Assembly: GCA_003280485.1 (NCBI GenBank)
Contig: QCEU01000005.1
Span: 1 to 64,000, forward strand
Length of the DNA stretch: 64,000 nt
Direction of reading: 5' to 3'
Source of the DNA: Pelagibacteraceae bacterium AG-359-O02
GTDB taxonomy: Bacteria; Pseudomonadota; Alphaproteobacteria; Pelagibacterales; Pelagibacteraceae
The position numbers were made by a program, and so were the translations under genes. Each line of letters opens with the position of its first letter. Position 1 is the first letter of the stretch. Positions 55,037 to 63,990 of the stretch are shown piece after piece. The notes beneath the pieces were generated by a model. That model did not search any database. It was not told where the DNA came from and saw nothing but the letters and a program-made list of their open reading frames with translations.

Positions 55037-55734
55037 TTCATAAATTTTAACTCAGTATATATTTTATTCTCTATATAACTTGTAAAGTCTGCTGACTCCA
55101 TTCCAGGTTTTACTGCTGGAAGAATTGATATTGTTATTGTTTTTTTTGAAGATAATTTTCCATCTTTTGGCCAAACATTTCCAGAATTTATCGCCACAGG
55201 TTGACAATTTATTTTTAGTTCGTCATAAATTCTACCAACACCTTTTTTAAAAGGAACTATTTCATTTGGCAAAACTCTTGTTCCTTGAGGAAAAATAATT
55301 AATGGTCTTTCTGAATTTCTTATAGAATTTTTTATTTTATCTATTAAACCTAAATTATCTTTACTAATTTTATTTCTATTAATTGAAATTGATCCTATCT
55401 TTTTTAAATACCAGCCAAATATAGGCATTTTGATTAATTCATATTTTAAAATAAATATTGGAGAATTAAAAATTGTTTGTAGATAAAAAGTCTCAAACAT
55501 CGATTGATGAGAGCAAGCAATAAAAAACTTTTCATTTTTAATAATATTTTCCTTACCCTTAATAATAATTTTTGTTTGTAAAAAAATCCGAAGGCAAACG
55601 GAAGCCCACCTTCCCATCATTTTTCCACCGAATAAAACTATTTTAGTTGGCATCATTAATGTTGGCAAAAATATTATTGAAATTAAAGATATACCTAGGA
55701 AGAAAAAAAATAAAAATAGAAGTTTTCTTATCAT
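55033..55734 (-). CDS. plsC: 1-acyl-sn-glycerol-3-phosphate acyltransferase
   Basis: Membrane acyltransferase that makes phosphatidic acid, about 233 residues. An N-terminal hydrophobic helix (LLFLFFFFLGISLISIIFL) is followed by motif I SHQSMFETFYLQ (HxxxxE variant of HxxxxD), motif II GSISINRNK and motif III IIFPQGTRVLP. ATG 55734 is chosen; a TTG at 55743 would begin just after lysA. The HxxxxE in place of HxxxxD is common among alphaproteobacterial members, but substrate identity is inferred. Confidence 0.87.
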   Translation of the reverse strand: MIRKLLFLFFFFLGISLISIIFLPTLMMPTKIVLFGGKMMGRWASVCLRIFLQTKIIIKGKENIIKNEKFFIACSHQSMFETFYLQTIFNSPIFILKYELIKMPIFGWYLKKIGSISINRNKISKDNLGLIDKIKNSIRNSERPLIIFPQGTRVLPNEIVPFKKGVGRIYDELKINCQPVAINSGNVWPKDGKLSSKKTITISILPAVKPGMESADFTSYIENKIYTELKFMN

Positions 55735-55746
55735 TTTTGTCAAAAA

Positions 55747-56961
55747 CTAAATTATATCTTTTAGTTTTTGTCTTTTTTTAATCACACTTATTTTCGAACC
55801 TTTAATTAATATTTCAGCAGGTTTAGGTCTAATATTATAATTTGAAGATAACGATGATCCATATGCTCCTACGTCACAAATAATAATATAATCTTTCTCA
55901 TTTAATTTTTGAAATTTATTTGTCGTTAAGAATTTATCTGTAGTTTCACAAATCGGACCTACAAAATCATAACTTTTTTTAGTCATTTTATTGGTTTTTT
56001 TTAATGGAATTATTTTATGCTTAGCCCCATATAACGCAGGTCTCATAAAATCATTCATAGCCGCATCCATAATAATAAAATCTTTTTTAGAATTTTCTTT
56101 TATATAAATAATTTTTGAAATTAATATTGCAGTATCACCAATAATTGATCTACCAGGTTCAAAAACAATTTTTGATTTATGCTTTTTTAAAAATTTTTTA
56201 ATAATTTGATTATATTTTTTATAATTAAATTTTTTATTGTCTTTCTTATAATCAATACCCATACCACCACCAAGATCTATATACTCGAAATCAAAGTTAA
56301 TTTTTTTTATTAATTTATCTATAACGTTTAGCATTTTTTGGTATGGCTTATGATCTAGGATTTGACTTCCAATATGCACACTTAAACATTTTAGATTTAA
56401 AAATTTTGAATTTTTAATATATTTTGTAACCTCAACAAATGTCTTTTCACTAACGCCAAATTTATTTTCTTTTTTACCAGTTGAAATTTGTTTTATTGTT
56501 TTTGCGTCTGTATTTGGATTTAATCTAATTCCAATATTTACCTTTTTATTCTTAGATTTTGCTATACTTTCTATTTCTAATATTTCACTTTTTGACTCAC
56601 AATTAATCAATAAAATATTTTTATCTATCGCATAAATCAATTCTGACCTAGTTTTACCCACTCCAGAAAAAACAATTTTTTTGCAATTTATTCCTGCTTT
56701 AAGAGCAATCATTAGTTCACCTTTTGAGACAACATCAGCTCCCAATCCGCTTCGTTTAATTAGTTTAAGTATTTCTAGATTACAGTTTGATTTTGTTGAA
56801 AAACATATAATTGGAGAAAACGATTTAAAACATCTTTTAAAGTTACTTATATTTTCATTAATTTTTTTCTCCGAATAGCAAAAAATTGGTGTTTCAAATT
56901 TTTCAATTACTTTAGTGAGTCTGGATTTTTCAACAGTAAAAATATTATTGATATATTTCAT
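55747..56961 (-). CDS. lysA: Diaminopimelate decarboxylase
   Basis: PLP-dependent last step of lysine synthesis, about 404 residues. Visible are ICFSTKSNCNLEIL with the PLP Lys, VSKGELMIALKAG, SVHIGSQILDHKPY, YIDLGGGMGIDY, FEPGRSIIGDTAIL and CETTDKFL with the catalytic Cys near the C-terminus. ATG 56961 is preferred; ATG 56988 adds nine non-conserved residues. The start lies within the end of the lptM-like gene. With argH and lptM it forms a common alphaproteobacterial set. Confidence 0.96.
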   Translation of the reverse strand: MKYINNIFTVEKSRLTKVIEKFETPIFCYSEKKINENISNFKRCFKSFSPIICFSTKSNCNLEILKLIKRSGLGADVVSKGELMIALKAGINCKKIVFSGVGKTRSELIYAIDKNILLINCESKSEILEIESIAKSKNKKVNIGIRLNPNTDAKTIKQISTGKKENKFGVSEKTFVEVTKYIKNSKFLNLKCLSVHIGSQILDHKPYQKMLNVIDKLIKKINFDFEYIDLGGGMGIDYKKDNKKFNYKKYNQIIKKFLKKHKSKIVFEPGRSIIGDTAILISKIIYIKENSKKDFIIMDAAMNDFMRPALYGAKHKIIPLKKTNKMTKKSYDFVGPICETTDKFLTTNKFQKLNEKDYIIICDVGAYGSSLSSNYNIRPKPAEILIKGSKISVIKKRQKLKDII

Positions 56962-57109
56962 CTTTTTTTGGCATTTTAAATACGTCATTAAAATTATTAA
57001 ATTTCATAACATTATTATTTAATGATGCCTCATATTTTGGCTCATTTTTTCTTCCACATGAAATTAATAAAATTAGACACATGGAAATTAAAGCTATTTT
57101 TTTAATCAT
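56945..57109 (-). CDS. LptM-like small lipoprotein between argH and lysA
   Basis: Short lipoprotein gene of 54 codons read directly from the sequence. The signal part IALISMCLILLISC ends in a lipobox LISC, followed at once by GRKNEP, then a polar tail. The CGxKxxP-type text after the acylated cysteine and the place between argH and lysA are typical of the YifL/LptM family, whose E. coli member helps LptD-LptE maturation. It starts two bases after the argH stop and overlaps lysA by 17 bases. The tail is longer than the minimal family core. Confidence 0.7.
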   Translation of the reverse strand: MIKKIALISMCLILLISCGRKNEPKYEASLNNNVMKFNNFNDVFKMPKKDEIYQ

Positions 57110-57111
57110 AG

Positions 57112-58500
57112 TTATTTCTTTTTGTAACTTAATATCATTTTCTTTATATTGTCGAAAGAAGTTCCACCATAAGAAACTTTAGAATTAACAGATTTTTTAA
57201 GTTCAAATACTTTCAGAACATCAGCGGTTAAACCTTTTTCAATTTTATTTATCTCTTTTATAGTGAGTTCTGACAATTTTTTTTTATTTTTTTCGGCAAA
57301 ATTTATGATTTTAGCAGTTTGTAAATAGGCTTTTCTAAATGGATAATTTAATTCTCTAACCATATAATCTGCTAAATCAGTTGCTGTAATGTAGCCACTT
57401 TCTGCAAGTTCGATCATCCTTTTCTTATCTGGTGAAAAATTTTTAAGAACATCATTTAATATAATTAACGAATTTTTTAATTGATCAAACGATTTAAAAA
57501 CAATTTCTTTATCATCTTGTAAATCTTTAAAATAAGAAAGGGGCAATCCTTTTAATGTTGTAAGCATAGAAAATAGATTTCCAAATATGAAACCTGTTTT
57601 GCCTCTCAAGTACTCTAGTGGATCAGGATTTTTTTTTTGGGGCATAATGGATGATCCAGTTACAATTTTATCATTCAAATTAATAAGTTTAAAAGCATCT
57701 GAATTCCAGATTATAAACTCCTCTGCAATTCTAGAGATATGAACAGCACATGCAGAGCAAGAATATAGAAAATCAATTACAAAATCTCTATCAGAAACAG
57801 TATCAATTGAGTTTTTAGTTGGTCTGTCGAAACCTAATTTTTTTGAAGTATAAAATCTATCAATTTTAAAAGAAGTACCTGTTAAAGCAGCCACACCAAG
57901 TGGATTTTCATTAAGACTCTCTAAATTATTTTGAAATCTATTTTTATCCCTGTTAAACATCTCTAAGTAAGCCATTAAGTAATGAGCAAAAGAAACTGGT
58001 TGTGCATTTTTAAGGTGTGTGAAACCAGGCATAACTGTCTCAACATTTTTTTCTGCTTTTTTTAAAATATTTTTAATTGTTGCGTCAATGTTTTTAACAA
58101 TTTCTTTATTAGCATTTCTTAACCAAATTTTAAAATCTGTGACAACCTGATCATTTCTTGATCTTGCAGTGTGAATATATCCTGCGTCTTCTCCAATCAG
58201 TTCAAAGAGTCTGTGCTCTATATTCATATGAATATCCTCAAGCTTATCATTAAAAATAAATTTTTTTTTTATAATTTCGTTCTTAATTCTATTCAAACCC
58301 CATACTATTTTATTTTTAATTTTAAAATTTATAATTTTTTGTCTAAACAGCATCTCAACATGTACAATTGAAGCTTTAATGTCTTCTCTAAATAATCTTT
58401 TATCGATTGAAATTGATCCACCAACCTTTTTAAAAAGGTTTGTTTTTTCCTTTTTAATTCTAGTATTCCAAATTGGCTGATTGTTTTTATTTTTACTCAT
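57112..58500 (-). CDS. argH: Argininosuccinate lyase
   Basis: Cleaves argininosuccinate to arginine and fumarate, 462 residues. It has the N-terminal WNTRIKKEKTNLFKKVG (WxxRF-type region), HTARSRNDQVVTDFKIW, TGFTHLKNAQPVSFAHYL-like PGFTHLKNAQPVSFAHY and the flexible signature loop GSSIMPQKKNPDPLEYLRG. It is divergent from the TlpA-like gene (23 bases between), an arrangement repeated in many alphaproteobacteria. Confidence 0.97.
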   Translation of the reverse strand: MSKNKNNQPIWNTRIKKEKTNLFKKVGGSISIDKRLFREDIKASIVHVEMLFRQKIINFKIKNKIVWGLNRIKNEIIKKKFIFNDKLEDIHMNIEHRLFELIGEDAGYIHTARSRNDQVVTDFKIWLRNANKEIVKNIDATIKNILKKAEKNVETVMPGFTHLKNAQPVSFAHYLMAYLEMFNRDKNRFQNNLESLNENPLGVAALTGTSFKIDRFYTSKKLGFDRPTKNSIDTVSDRDFVIDFLYSCSACAVHISRIAEEFIIWNSDAFKLINLNDKIVTGSSIMPQKKNPDPLEYLRGKTGFIFGNLFSMLTTLKGLPLSYFKDLQDDKEIVFKSFDQLKNSLIILNDVLKNFSPDKKRMIELAESGYITATDLADYMVRELNYPFRKAYLQTAKIINFAEKNKKKLSELTIKEINKIEKGLTADVLKVFELKKSVNSKVSYGGTSFDNIKKMILSYKKK

Positions 58501-58523
58501 GATATTTACTTACTCTAAATTGT

Positions 58524-59054
58524 ATGAAAATCATTTTTTTTAATTATCTTTTAATAATATTTTACTTAATATCATCTAGTGTCTCATATTCAATAGAACG
58601 TCCAGAAATAAAGAATCTTATAGTACATAAAGACAAGAAAAAAATTGAAAATATAGAATTTATTAAATCTGAAGGTCAAAAAGTAAGTTTAGATAATTTT
58701 AAATCAAACCCATTAATAATAAATTTCTGGGCCACTTGGTGCGCTCCTTGCAAAAAAGAAATGCCATCTTTGGATAAACTTAAAACTTTAAATGAATTTA
58801 AAAATATAAATATAATTCCAATTAATATTGGTGGTGAAAGTTATAAAAAATCTAAAGAATTTTTTGAAAAAATCAAAATTAAGAATTTAGATATATTCAC
58901 AGGATCTGGACCAGAGTTTTCCCAGATATTTAAACTTCGAGGATTACCCACAACAATTCTAATAGACCGAAACGGTTTTGAAGTTGGAAGAATCGTTGGC
59001 TATATTGACTTTAATGATCAATCTTTACTTAACTGGTTAACAAAAAACTTATGA
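58524..59054 (+). CDS. TlpA-like periplasmic thioredoxin
   Basis: Thiol-disulfide protein of 176 residues. An N-terminal hydrophobic signal or anchor (IIFFNYLLIIFYLISSSVS) precedes a thioredoxin fold with the active site NFWATWCAPCKKEMP (CAPC) and the cis-Pro region LRGLPTTILIDRNG. Proteins of this family reduce cytochrome c or copper-chaperone cysteines. It overlaps the following esterase gene by four bases and diverges from argH. Confidence 0.92.
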   Translation: MKIIFFNYLLIIFYLISSSVSYSIERPEIKNLIVHKDKKKIENIEFIKSEGQKVSLDNFKSNPLIINFWATWCAPCKKEMPSLDKLKTLNEFKNINIIPINIGGESYKKSKEFFEKIKIKNLDIFTGSGPEFSQIFKLRGLPTTILIDRNGFEVGRIVGYIDFNDQSLLNWLTKNL

Positions 59055-59707
59055 AATTTTCTTTGAATACAACAATAGTAAAACCAGAAAATAATGAGGA
59101 AATTAAAAGTGCAGTAATTTTACTTCATGGATATGGAGGTGATGGCAAAGACATTAGTATGCTTTCTTTAAATTGGAAAAGATTTTTGAAAAATACAGTT
59201 TTTTTGTGCCCCGATGCTCATGAAGTATGCAGTATAAATCCAACAGGCTTTCAATGGTTTGATTTAAATAATGAGCTTCCAGATTATACGCTTCAAGAAT
59301 CAAAAAAAGCAGAAAACGTTCTAAATAATTATATTGTAGAGGTAAGTGACTATTTTAATTTAGAATACTCTCAAATTTGTATATCTGGTTTTAGTCAAGG
59401 ATGTATGATGTCTTTAAATGTTGGTCTCACATCAGAAAAAGAATTTGGTTGTATTGTGGGGTTTTCTGGAAGAATCATAAACATGAAAGATCTATCTACA
59501 AGAATAAAAAATAAAACTGAAATTTTAATGATACACGGTGAAAATGATCCAATTGTCCCACCAAATAATTTACTAGAAGCTGAGGATTTTTTTATTAGAA
59601 ATAAAATTAAAATTGAAACGTTAATGATCAAAAACTGTGATCACCATATACCTATGGAAGCCTCAAGTGCGGCATTAAACTTTATTAAGAAAAAATTAAT
59701 TAGTTAA
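59051..59707 (+). CDS. Phospholipase/carboxylesterase family alpha/beta hydrolase
   Basis: Esterase of 218 residues of the acyl-protein-thioesterase-like group. The oxyanion region is ILLHGYGGDGKDI, the nucleophile Ser lies in ISGFSQGCMMSL (about residue 118), Asp in IHGENDPIVPP and His in KNCDHHIPMEA. The family acts on short acyl esters or lysophospholipids; the substrate is not defined. It is coupled by a 4-base overlap to the TlpA-like gene. Confidence 0.88.
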   Translation: MKFSLNTTIVKPENNEEIKSAVILLHGYGGDGKDISMLSLNWKRFLKNTVFLCPDAHEVCSINPTGFQWFDLNNELPDYTLQESKKAENVLNNYIVEVSDYFNLEYSQICISGFSQGCMMSLNVGLTSEKEFGCIVGFSGRIINMKDLSTRIKNKTEILMIHGENDPIVPPNNLLEAEDFFIRNKIKIETLMIKNCDHHIPMEASSAALNFIKKKLIS

Positions 59708-59753
59708 TAAATATTTAATATAACAATAGATTTATTGATAAAAAATTTATTTA

Positions 59754-60338
59754 ATGTATGTTTTGAGCATGATTGAGTTCTCTGATCAAAATATCTCTTT
59801 AGAAAAATGTCCTGCATTAGTTTTAAATGCAGATTATAGACCTTTGAGTTATTATCCACTTTCATTATGGAGTTGGCAAGATTCAATAAAATCTGTTTTC
59901 TTAGATAGAGTTTCAATTGTTAGTTATTATGACAGACAAATTAGAAGTCCTTCGTTTAGTATGAAACTTCCCAGTGTAATTGCTCTTAAATCGTACATTA
60001 GACCTCAATCAAATCCTAACTTCACAAGGTTTAATGTATTTTTGAGAGATAAGTTTAGCTGCCAATATTGTGGTAGCAAAAATGAACTTACATTTGATCA
60101 CTTACTGCCAAGATCAAAAGGTGGAAAAACTAACTGGGACAATGTTGTAACGGCCTGTTCATCTTGTAACGTTAAAAAGGGAGGAAGACTTATAAAACAT
60201 TCAGGTATGACTTTAAATCAGTGGCCTTTTCAACCTACCACAGAGGATCTTCATAAAAATGGTAAAAATTTTCCACCAAATTTTTTACATAAAAGTTGGA
60301 TGGACTATTTATATTGGGATGTTGAACTTGAACCGTAA
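59754..60338 (+). CDS. HNH endonuclease domain protein
   Basis: Conserved HNH nuclease-fold protein of 194 residues, of a type common in alphaproteobacteria. The N-terminal half has CPALVLNADYRPLSYYPLSL and SPSFSMKLPSVIALK. The HNH core has two zinc CxxC pairs (FSCQYCGS and CSSCNVKKG), the catalytic DHLLPRSKGGKTNWDN, and then WPFQPT. Target unknown. The start may be ATG 59754 or ATG 59769; no ribosome binding site decides it. Its stop abuts the end of coq7. Confidence 0.87.
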   Translation: MYVLSMIEFSDQNISLEKCPALVLNADYRPLSYYPLSLWSWQDSIKSVFLDRVSIVSYYDRQIRSPSFSMKLPSVIALKSYIRPQSNPNFTRFNVFLRDKFSCQYCGSKNELTFDHLLPRSKGGKTNWDNVVTACSSCNVKKGGRLIKHSGMTLNQWPFQPTTEDLHKNGKNFPPNFLHKSWMDYLYWDVELEP

Positions 60339-60872
60339 CTAAATTTTTTCAGAAATTTTTATAGCAACCTTGGAGCCAGTTTTAATTAATTTGTCCATAA
60401 TGGAATAAAGTCCTTTTTTTGTGGCTCCTTCTTCATAAGCTATATCTTTATGATCTAACTCATCTTGTCTAAATTTTATCATTTTTTCTCTTAAATCCTT
60501 TTCATCCACCTCTATTTGATCAATTTGACTTTTGTAATGTTCATCAATTACCTCTTCAACAGAAGCTGTGCATAACATTGCAGCTTTTTTTCCAAGGATT
60601 GTTGAACTAAACCCAAGACCCAATCCAAGTAAATCCCATAATGGCAGTAATTTAGTTGGTTTGATATTTCTTTTTTCTATTTCATCTTCAAAAAAATTCG
60701 AGTGTTCCTCCTCATGCTTTTTCATTTTATAAATAGTTTTTTTTAAATCATCATTTTTTACAATAGTATTTAGCGCAAGTAATTGACCCTCATATATTTT
60801 AATCGCACCTCTTTCTCCAGCATGATCTACTCTTATAAATTCTTCTAATTTTTTTTTATTGGTTTTTTTCAT
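60339..60872 (-). CDS. coq7: Demethoxyubiquinone hydroxylase Coq7
   Basis: Diiron hydroxylase that adds the C6 hydroxyl in ubiquinone synthesis, 177 residues. Iron ligands lie in VDHAGERGAIKIYEG, KHEEEHSNFFEDEI, VEEVIDEHYK and RQDELDHKDIAYEEGA. The Coq7 type occurs in alphaproteobacteria where UbiF is absent. It overlaps dsbB upstream by 17 bases. UbiE and UbiB of the same pathway are encoded at 48768-51040. Confidence 0.96.
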   Translation of the reverse strand: MKKTNKKKLEEFIRVDHAGERGAIKIYEGQLLALNTIVKNDDLKKTIYKMKKHEEEHSNFFEDEIEKRNIKPTKLLPLWDLLGLGLGFSSTILGKKAAMLCTASVEEVIDEHYKSQIDQIEVDEKDLREKMIKFRQDELDHKDIAYEEGATKKGLYSIMDKLIKTGSKVAIKISEKI

Positions 60873-61338
60873 ACGTCAAAGTTCTAATTGAAAAAATGAC
60901 AATTAAAATTGATAAAATTGTATTAATTGCCGCTAGTGAAACTCCAAAAATTTTAAATGTAGCATCTTTACAATCAATTGGCATACTTTTATTAAGAGTC
61001 TCTAGTAATTTTGACTTATTTGATATATCTAGTGAATTATTGCTACAACTAGAAGTTTCCTCAATTAAATTATTTTCAATTCCAAAATGATAGCCAGAGA
61101 TTATAGAACTTATGGCAAATATCATAATTATAATTATTAAAATTTTATCATTACCAGAATAATTTAATCCAATAAAACTTACAAATATTGCAGCTATATA
61201 AGGTAATCTTTGATAATTACATAACTTACATGGTTCATACTGAAGTATATATTCAATATATAAAGCTGAAATTATTGAAATTAATGAAATAAATAAAATA
61301 ACTAAATAAAAATTTTTTCTATTTGGAAATTGGACCAT
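60856..61338 (-). CDS. dsbB: DsbB-family disulfide bond formation protein
   Basis: Inner-membrane quinone-linked oxidase of DsbA, 160 residues with four predicted spans. The first cysteine pair is in EPCKLCNYQRLPY (CxxC, about residues 36-39). The second periplasmic pair is formed by SSCSNN (about 98) and PIDCKDA (about 121). It lies between the DedA-family gene and coq7 on the minus strand. A dsbA gene is not in the window. Confidence 0.9.
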   Translation of the reverse strand: MVQFPNRKNFYLVILFISLISIISALYIEYILQYEPCKLCNYQRLPYIAAIFVSFIGLNYSGNDKILIIIIMIFAISSIISGYHFGIENNLIEETSSCSNNSLDISNKSKLLETLNKSMPIDCKDATFKIFGVSLAAINTILSILIVIFSIRTLTYEKNQ

Positions 61339-61340
61339 AT

Positions 61341-61949
61341 TTAATCAATAAAATAATTTAAAAATTTATAAATAAAATAAGCAAAAATAATTAAAATAAT
61401 TGATAAAACAATAGAGAATTTTAGAAGTTTTTTTTCAATAATTTTTTTCATTGTAGGTCCAAAGTTTCCAATTAAAAAAGATATTAAAAAAAAACGTGAA
61501 CCTCTTGTTAAAAGAGAAATGATAATAAAGTACAAAATATTAAAGTTTATAAAACCACTTGTGATTGTGAGTAACTTAAAAGGTACTGGTGAAAAACCAG
61601 CAATTGCTAAGAGAGTTATCCAGGCTATAACACCACCTTCTGAAGACACTTTATCTTTTAAAAATGAAGCATCATCTACACCATAAATCTCAAAAATTTT
61701 AAGCCCAATTTCATTAAAGAAGACATATCCTATGAAATACCCAAGGCACGCTCCTAAAACAGAACCTAAAGTTGCAATCAATGCAATTCTAATCCATTCA
61801 TGTTTTCGAGCTATTGTCATAGGAATTATCAAAACATCTGGAGGAATTGGGAATATAAAACTTTCAATAAAAGATATAAATCCTAAAATTGACTTTGATC
61901 TTTTATGGCCTGCAAGTTTAATAGTTTTGTTGTATAGCTCTTTAAACAT
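61341..61949 (-). CDS. DedA/YqaA-family membrane protein
   Basis: Membrane protein of about 202 residues with five or six hydrophobic helices. It has FIESFIFPIPPDVLIIPM, a re-entrant-loop motif typical of DedA/YqaA, GSVLGACLGYFIGY and FKLLTITSGF. DedA proteins flip or transport undecaprenyl phosphate or phospholipids; this one belongs to the YqaA-like branch. ATG 61949 (MFKELYNK) is preferred to a TTG at 62000, which would reach the tRNA promoter. Confidence 0.87.
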   Translation of the reverse strand: MFKELYNKTIKLAGHKRSKSILGFISFIESFIFPIPPDVLIIPMTIARKHEWIRIALIATLGSVLGACLGYFIGYVFFNEIGLKIFEIYGVDDASFLKDKVSSEGGVIAWITLLAIAGFSPVPFKLLTITSGFINFNILYFIIISLLTRGSRFFLISFLIGNFGPTMKKIIEKKLLKFSIVLSIILIIFAYFIYKFLNYFID

Positions 61950-62006
61950 ATTTTCTTTTAATACAATAAATGATTTAATACTATTAGTTAAAATATGCAA
62001 AGCTCT

Positions 62007-62093
62007 GGGCGAATGGCGGAACTGGTAGACGCGTTGGACTCAAAATCCAATAGTAGCAATACTGTGAGAGTTCGATTCTCTCTTTGCCCACCA
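62007..62093 (+). tRNA. tRNA-Leu (anticodon CAA)
   Basis: Class II tRNA of 87 bases. Acceptor GGGCGAA pairs with TTTGCCC, anticodon stem TTGGA/TCCAA encloses CTCAAAA with anticodon CAA (reads UUG). It has a long variable arm and a T arm with GTTCGATTC. The 3' CCA is encoded. TAAAAT at 61989-61994 could be its -10. The acyl-CoA synthetase ATG lies eight bases after the CCA. Confidence 0.97.
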
Positions 62094-62100
62094 TAAAATT

Positions 62101-63801
62101 ATGAATAAACAAGATATAAATAATTTAGTTGAACTATTTTTTATTAATTACAAAAAACAAAAAAAAGAGAATATTCTTTTAACATCCCTTAAAGATACTG
62201 ATAATATTTTTACATGGGAAAAAACATTTCATTCAATTAAGAAACTCTCCTCAGAAATAAAAAAATATATAAATAAAGGTGATAGGTGTTTATTAATATC
62301 TGAAAATAGACCAGAGTGGTTCATAACCGATCTTTCGGTAATGTTGTCTGAGGCTATCACTGTTCCAGCTTATACAACTTATGCTGAAAAAGATTATGAA
62401 TATATAATTGAAAATTGTAATCCAAAATTAATTTTTGTTTCTAATCAAGATCAATTTAATAAAGTAAAACAAATTATAAAAAAAAAAGATTTTGTCGTTA
62501 AAATATTTTCTTTTGAAGAATTGGATGTAGATACTGATACTTACATTAATGTTAATAAATTATTTTCTGATTTAGATTATCAAGATTTAAATGTTCCAGA
62601 CTTATCAATTAAAAGAAATGACCCGGCTTGTATAATTTATACTTCAGGAACACAAGGAAACCCGAAAGGTGTAATCTTAAGTCATGGTGGAATTTTAAAT
62701 AATTGTGATGGTGCACTCGATATATTGAAACCTTTGTTAACAGAGCAGACAAGATTTTTAACTTGGTTGCCTCTTTCACATTCTTATGAACACACTGTAC
62801 AATTTGTTCAAATAAGTGTTGGAGCAAAAATATTTTATGCTGAAAGTATAGAGAAATTAATTAAAAATATGAATGATTGTAAACCTCAGCTAATGACTGC
62901 AGTGCCTAGGTTTTACCAAAATTTATTTCAAAAGATTAGTGCAAGTTTTAATAAAGCAACTGGTATAAAGAAAAGTTTAATATTAAAAATGTTACAACTT
63001 GGAACTAAAAAGATTAACAAACAACCTTTAACAATTTTAGAAAAATTAATAGATAAAATTTTAGAAAAAATTGTAAGAAAAAAAATCAAAGCTCAATTTG
63101 GAGGAGAACTTAAAACTTTCGTTTCAGGTGGTGGAGCGCTTGATAAAGAAGTTGGTATTTTTTTAAATGCCATTGGTCTTCCTACCTTGCAAGGTTATGG
63201 ATTAACCGAAACCTCTCCAGTTGTAAGTTGTAACCCTATTAACGATATCAGGGTCGAAACAGTGGGACCACCCTTTAAAGGTAATGAGGTGAAAATAGCT
63301 CAGGATGGTGAAATTTTAGTAAAAGGTGAAAATGTTATGTTAGGTTATTGGAATAATGCAGAAGAAACGAATAAAGTTTTAAAAGATGGATGGTTACATA
63401 CAGGAGATATAGGAATTTTTGAAAATGGATATTTAAAAATAACTGATAGAAAAAAAGATATTTTGATTACACCAGGCGGAGATAATATCTCACCAGTAAA
63501 AATTGAAAACGAGTTATCAAATTCTAAATTAATCGATCAATCAATTGTTTATGGAGATAATAAACCTTTTTTGGTAGCTTTATTAGTTTTATCAGATGAT
63601 AATATTAATTCAACTAATGATCAAATTAGAAAAGAAATAGAAAATATAAATAGAAATCTTTCTAAAATAGAAAATATAAAAAAATTTTTCGTAATTAACG
63701 AAAAATTTTCAATTGAAAATGGAATGTTAACCCCAACTTTAAAACTTAAAAGATATAAAATTATTCAGAAATATAAAAATGAATTTGAAAAACTTTATTG
63801 A
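62101..63801 (+). CDS. AMP-dependent long-chain acyl-CoA synthetase
   Basis: Adenylate-forming enzyme that activates fatty acids to acyl-CoA, 566 residues. Motifs are the P-loop IIYTSGTQGNPKGVILSH (about residue 177), LTWLPLSHSYEH, GYGLTETSPVVSCNP, the adenylation DGWLHTGDIGIF and ITDRKKDILITPGGDNISP with the C-terminal hinge. It resembles the FadD/ACSBG-type class; chain length is not visible. The ATG lies only seven bases beyond the tRNA-Leu end, without a ribosome binding site. Confidence 0.93.
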   Translation: MNKQDINNLVELFFINYKKQKKENILLTSLKDTDNIFTWEKTFHSIKKLSSEIKKYINKGDRCLLISENRPEWFITDLSVMLSEAITVPAYTTYAEKDYEYIIENCNPKLIFVSNQDQFNKVKQIIKKKDFVVKIFSFEELDVDTDTYINVNKLFSDLDYQDLNVPDLSIKRNDPACIIYTSGTQGNPKGVILSHGGILNNCDGALDILKPLLTEQTRFLTWLPLSHSYEHTVQFVQISVGAKIFYAESIEKLIKNMNDCKPQLMTAVPRFYQNLFQKISASFNKATGIKKSLILKMLQLGTKKINKQPLTILEKLIDKILEKIVRKKIKAQFGGELKTFVSGGGALDKEVGIFLNAIGLPTLQGYGLTETSPVVSCNPINDIRVETVGPPFKGNEVKIAQDGEILVKGENVMLGYWNNAEETNKVLKDGWLHTGDIGIFENGYLKITDRKKDILITPGGDNISPVKIENELSNSKLIDQSIVYGDNKPFLVALLVLSDDNINSTNDQIRKEIENINRNLSKIENIKKFFVINEKFSIENGMLTPTLKLKRYKIIQKYKNEFEKLY

Positions 63802-63910
63802 AATATTTTCAAAAAACACTTTATTAATAGCGATTTCACTAACTTTTTTTTAATAAATAAAAAAATAAAAAAAATAAATTTTTTTTTAATTTTTTAGAAA
63901 AATTATATAT

Positions 63911-63984
63911 TTGACATAACTATTCAAAAAAAATAAAAATTAGTTAATAACGAATCATAAAGATTCGTTAATAAAAAAAGGGAG
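63911..63984 (+). promoter_or_regulatory. Promoter with 9-bp hairpin/operator ahead of the last gene
   Basis: TTGACA (63911-63916), 17 bases, TAAAAA (63934-63939). Downstream a perfect inverted repeat TAACGAATC (63948-63956), ATAAA, GATTCGTTA (63962-63970) would lie in the leader, followed by GGGAG (63980-63984) as ribosome binding site before ATG 63991. The stretch 63802-63910 is A/T homopolymer-rich and holds no gene that I see. Confidence 0.5.
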
Positions 63985-63990
63985 CTAAAG

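Noticed and set aside
63850..63900. A/T homopolymer stretch as a terminator of the acyl-CoA synthetase gene
   Set aside because: There is no GC-containing stem before the T-run; the potential pairing is only A-T tracts.
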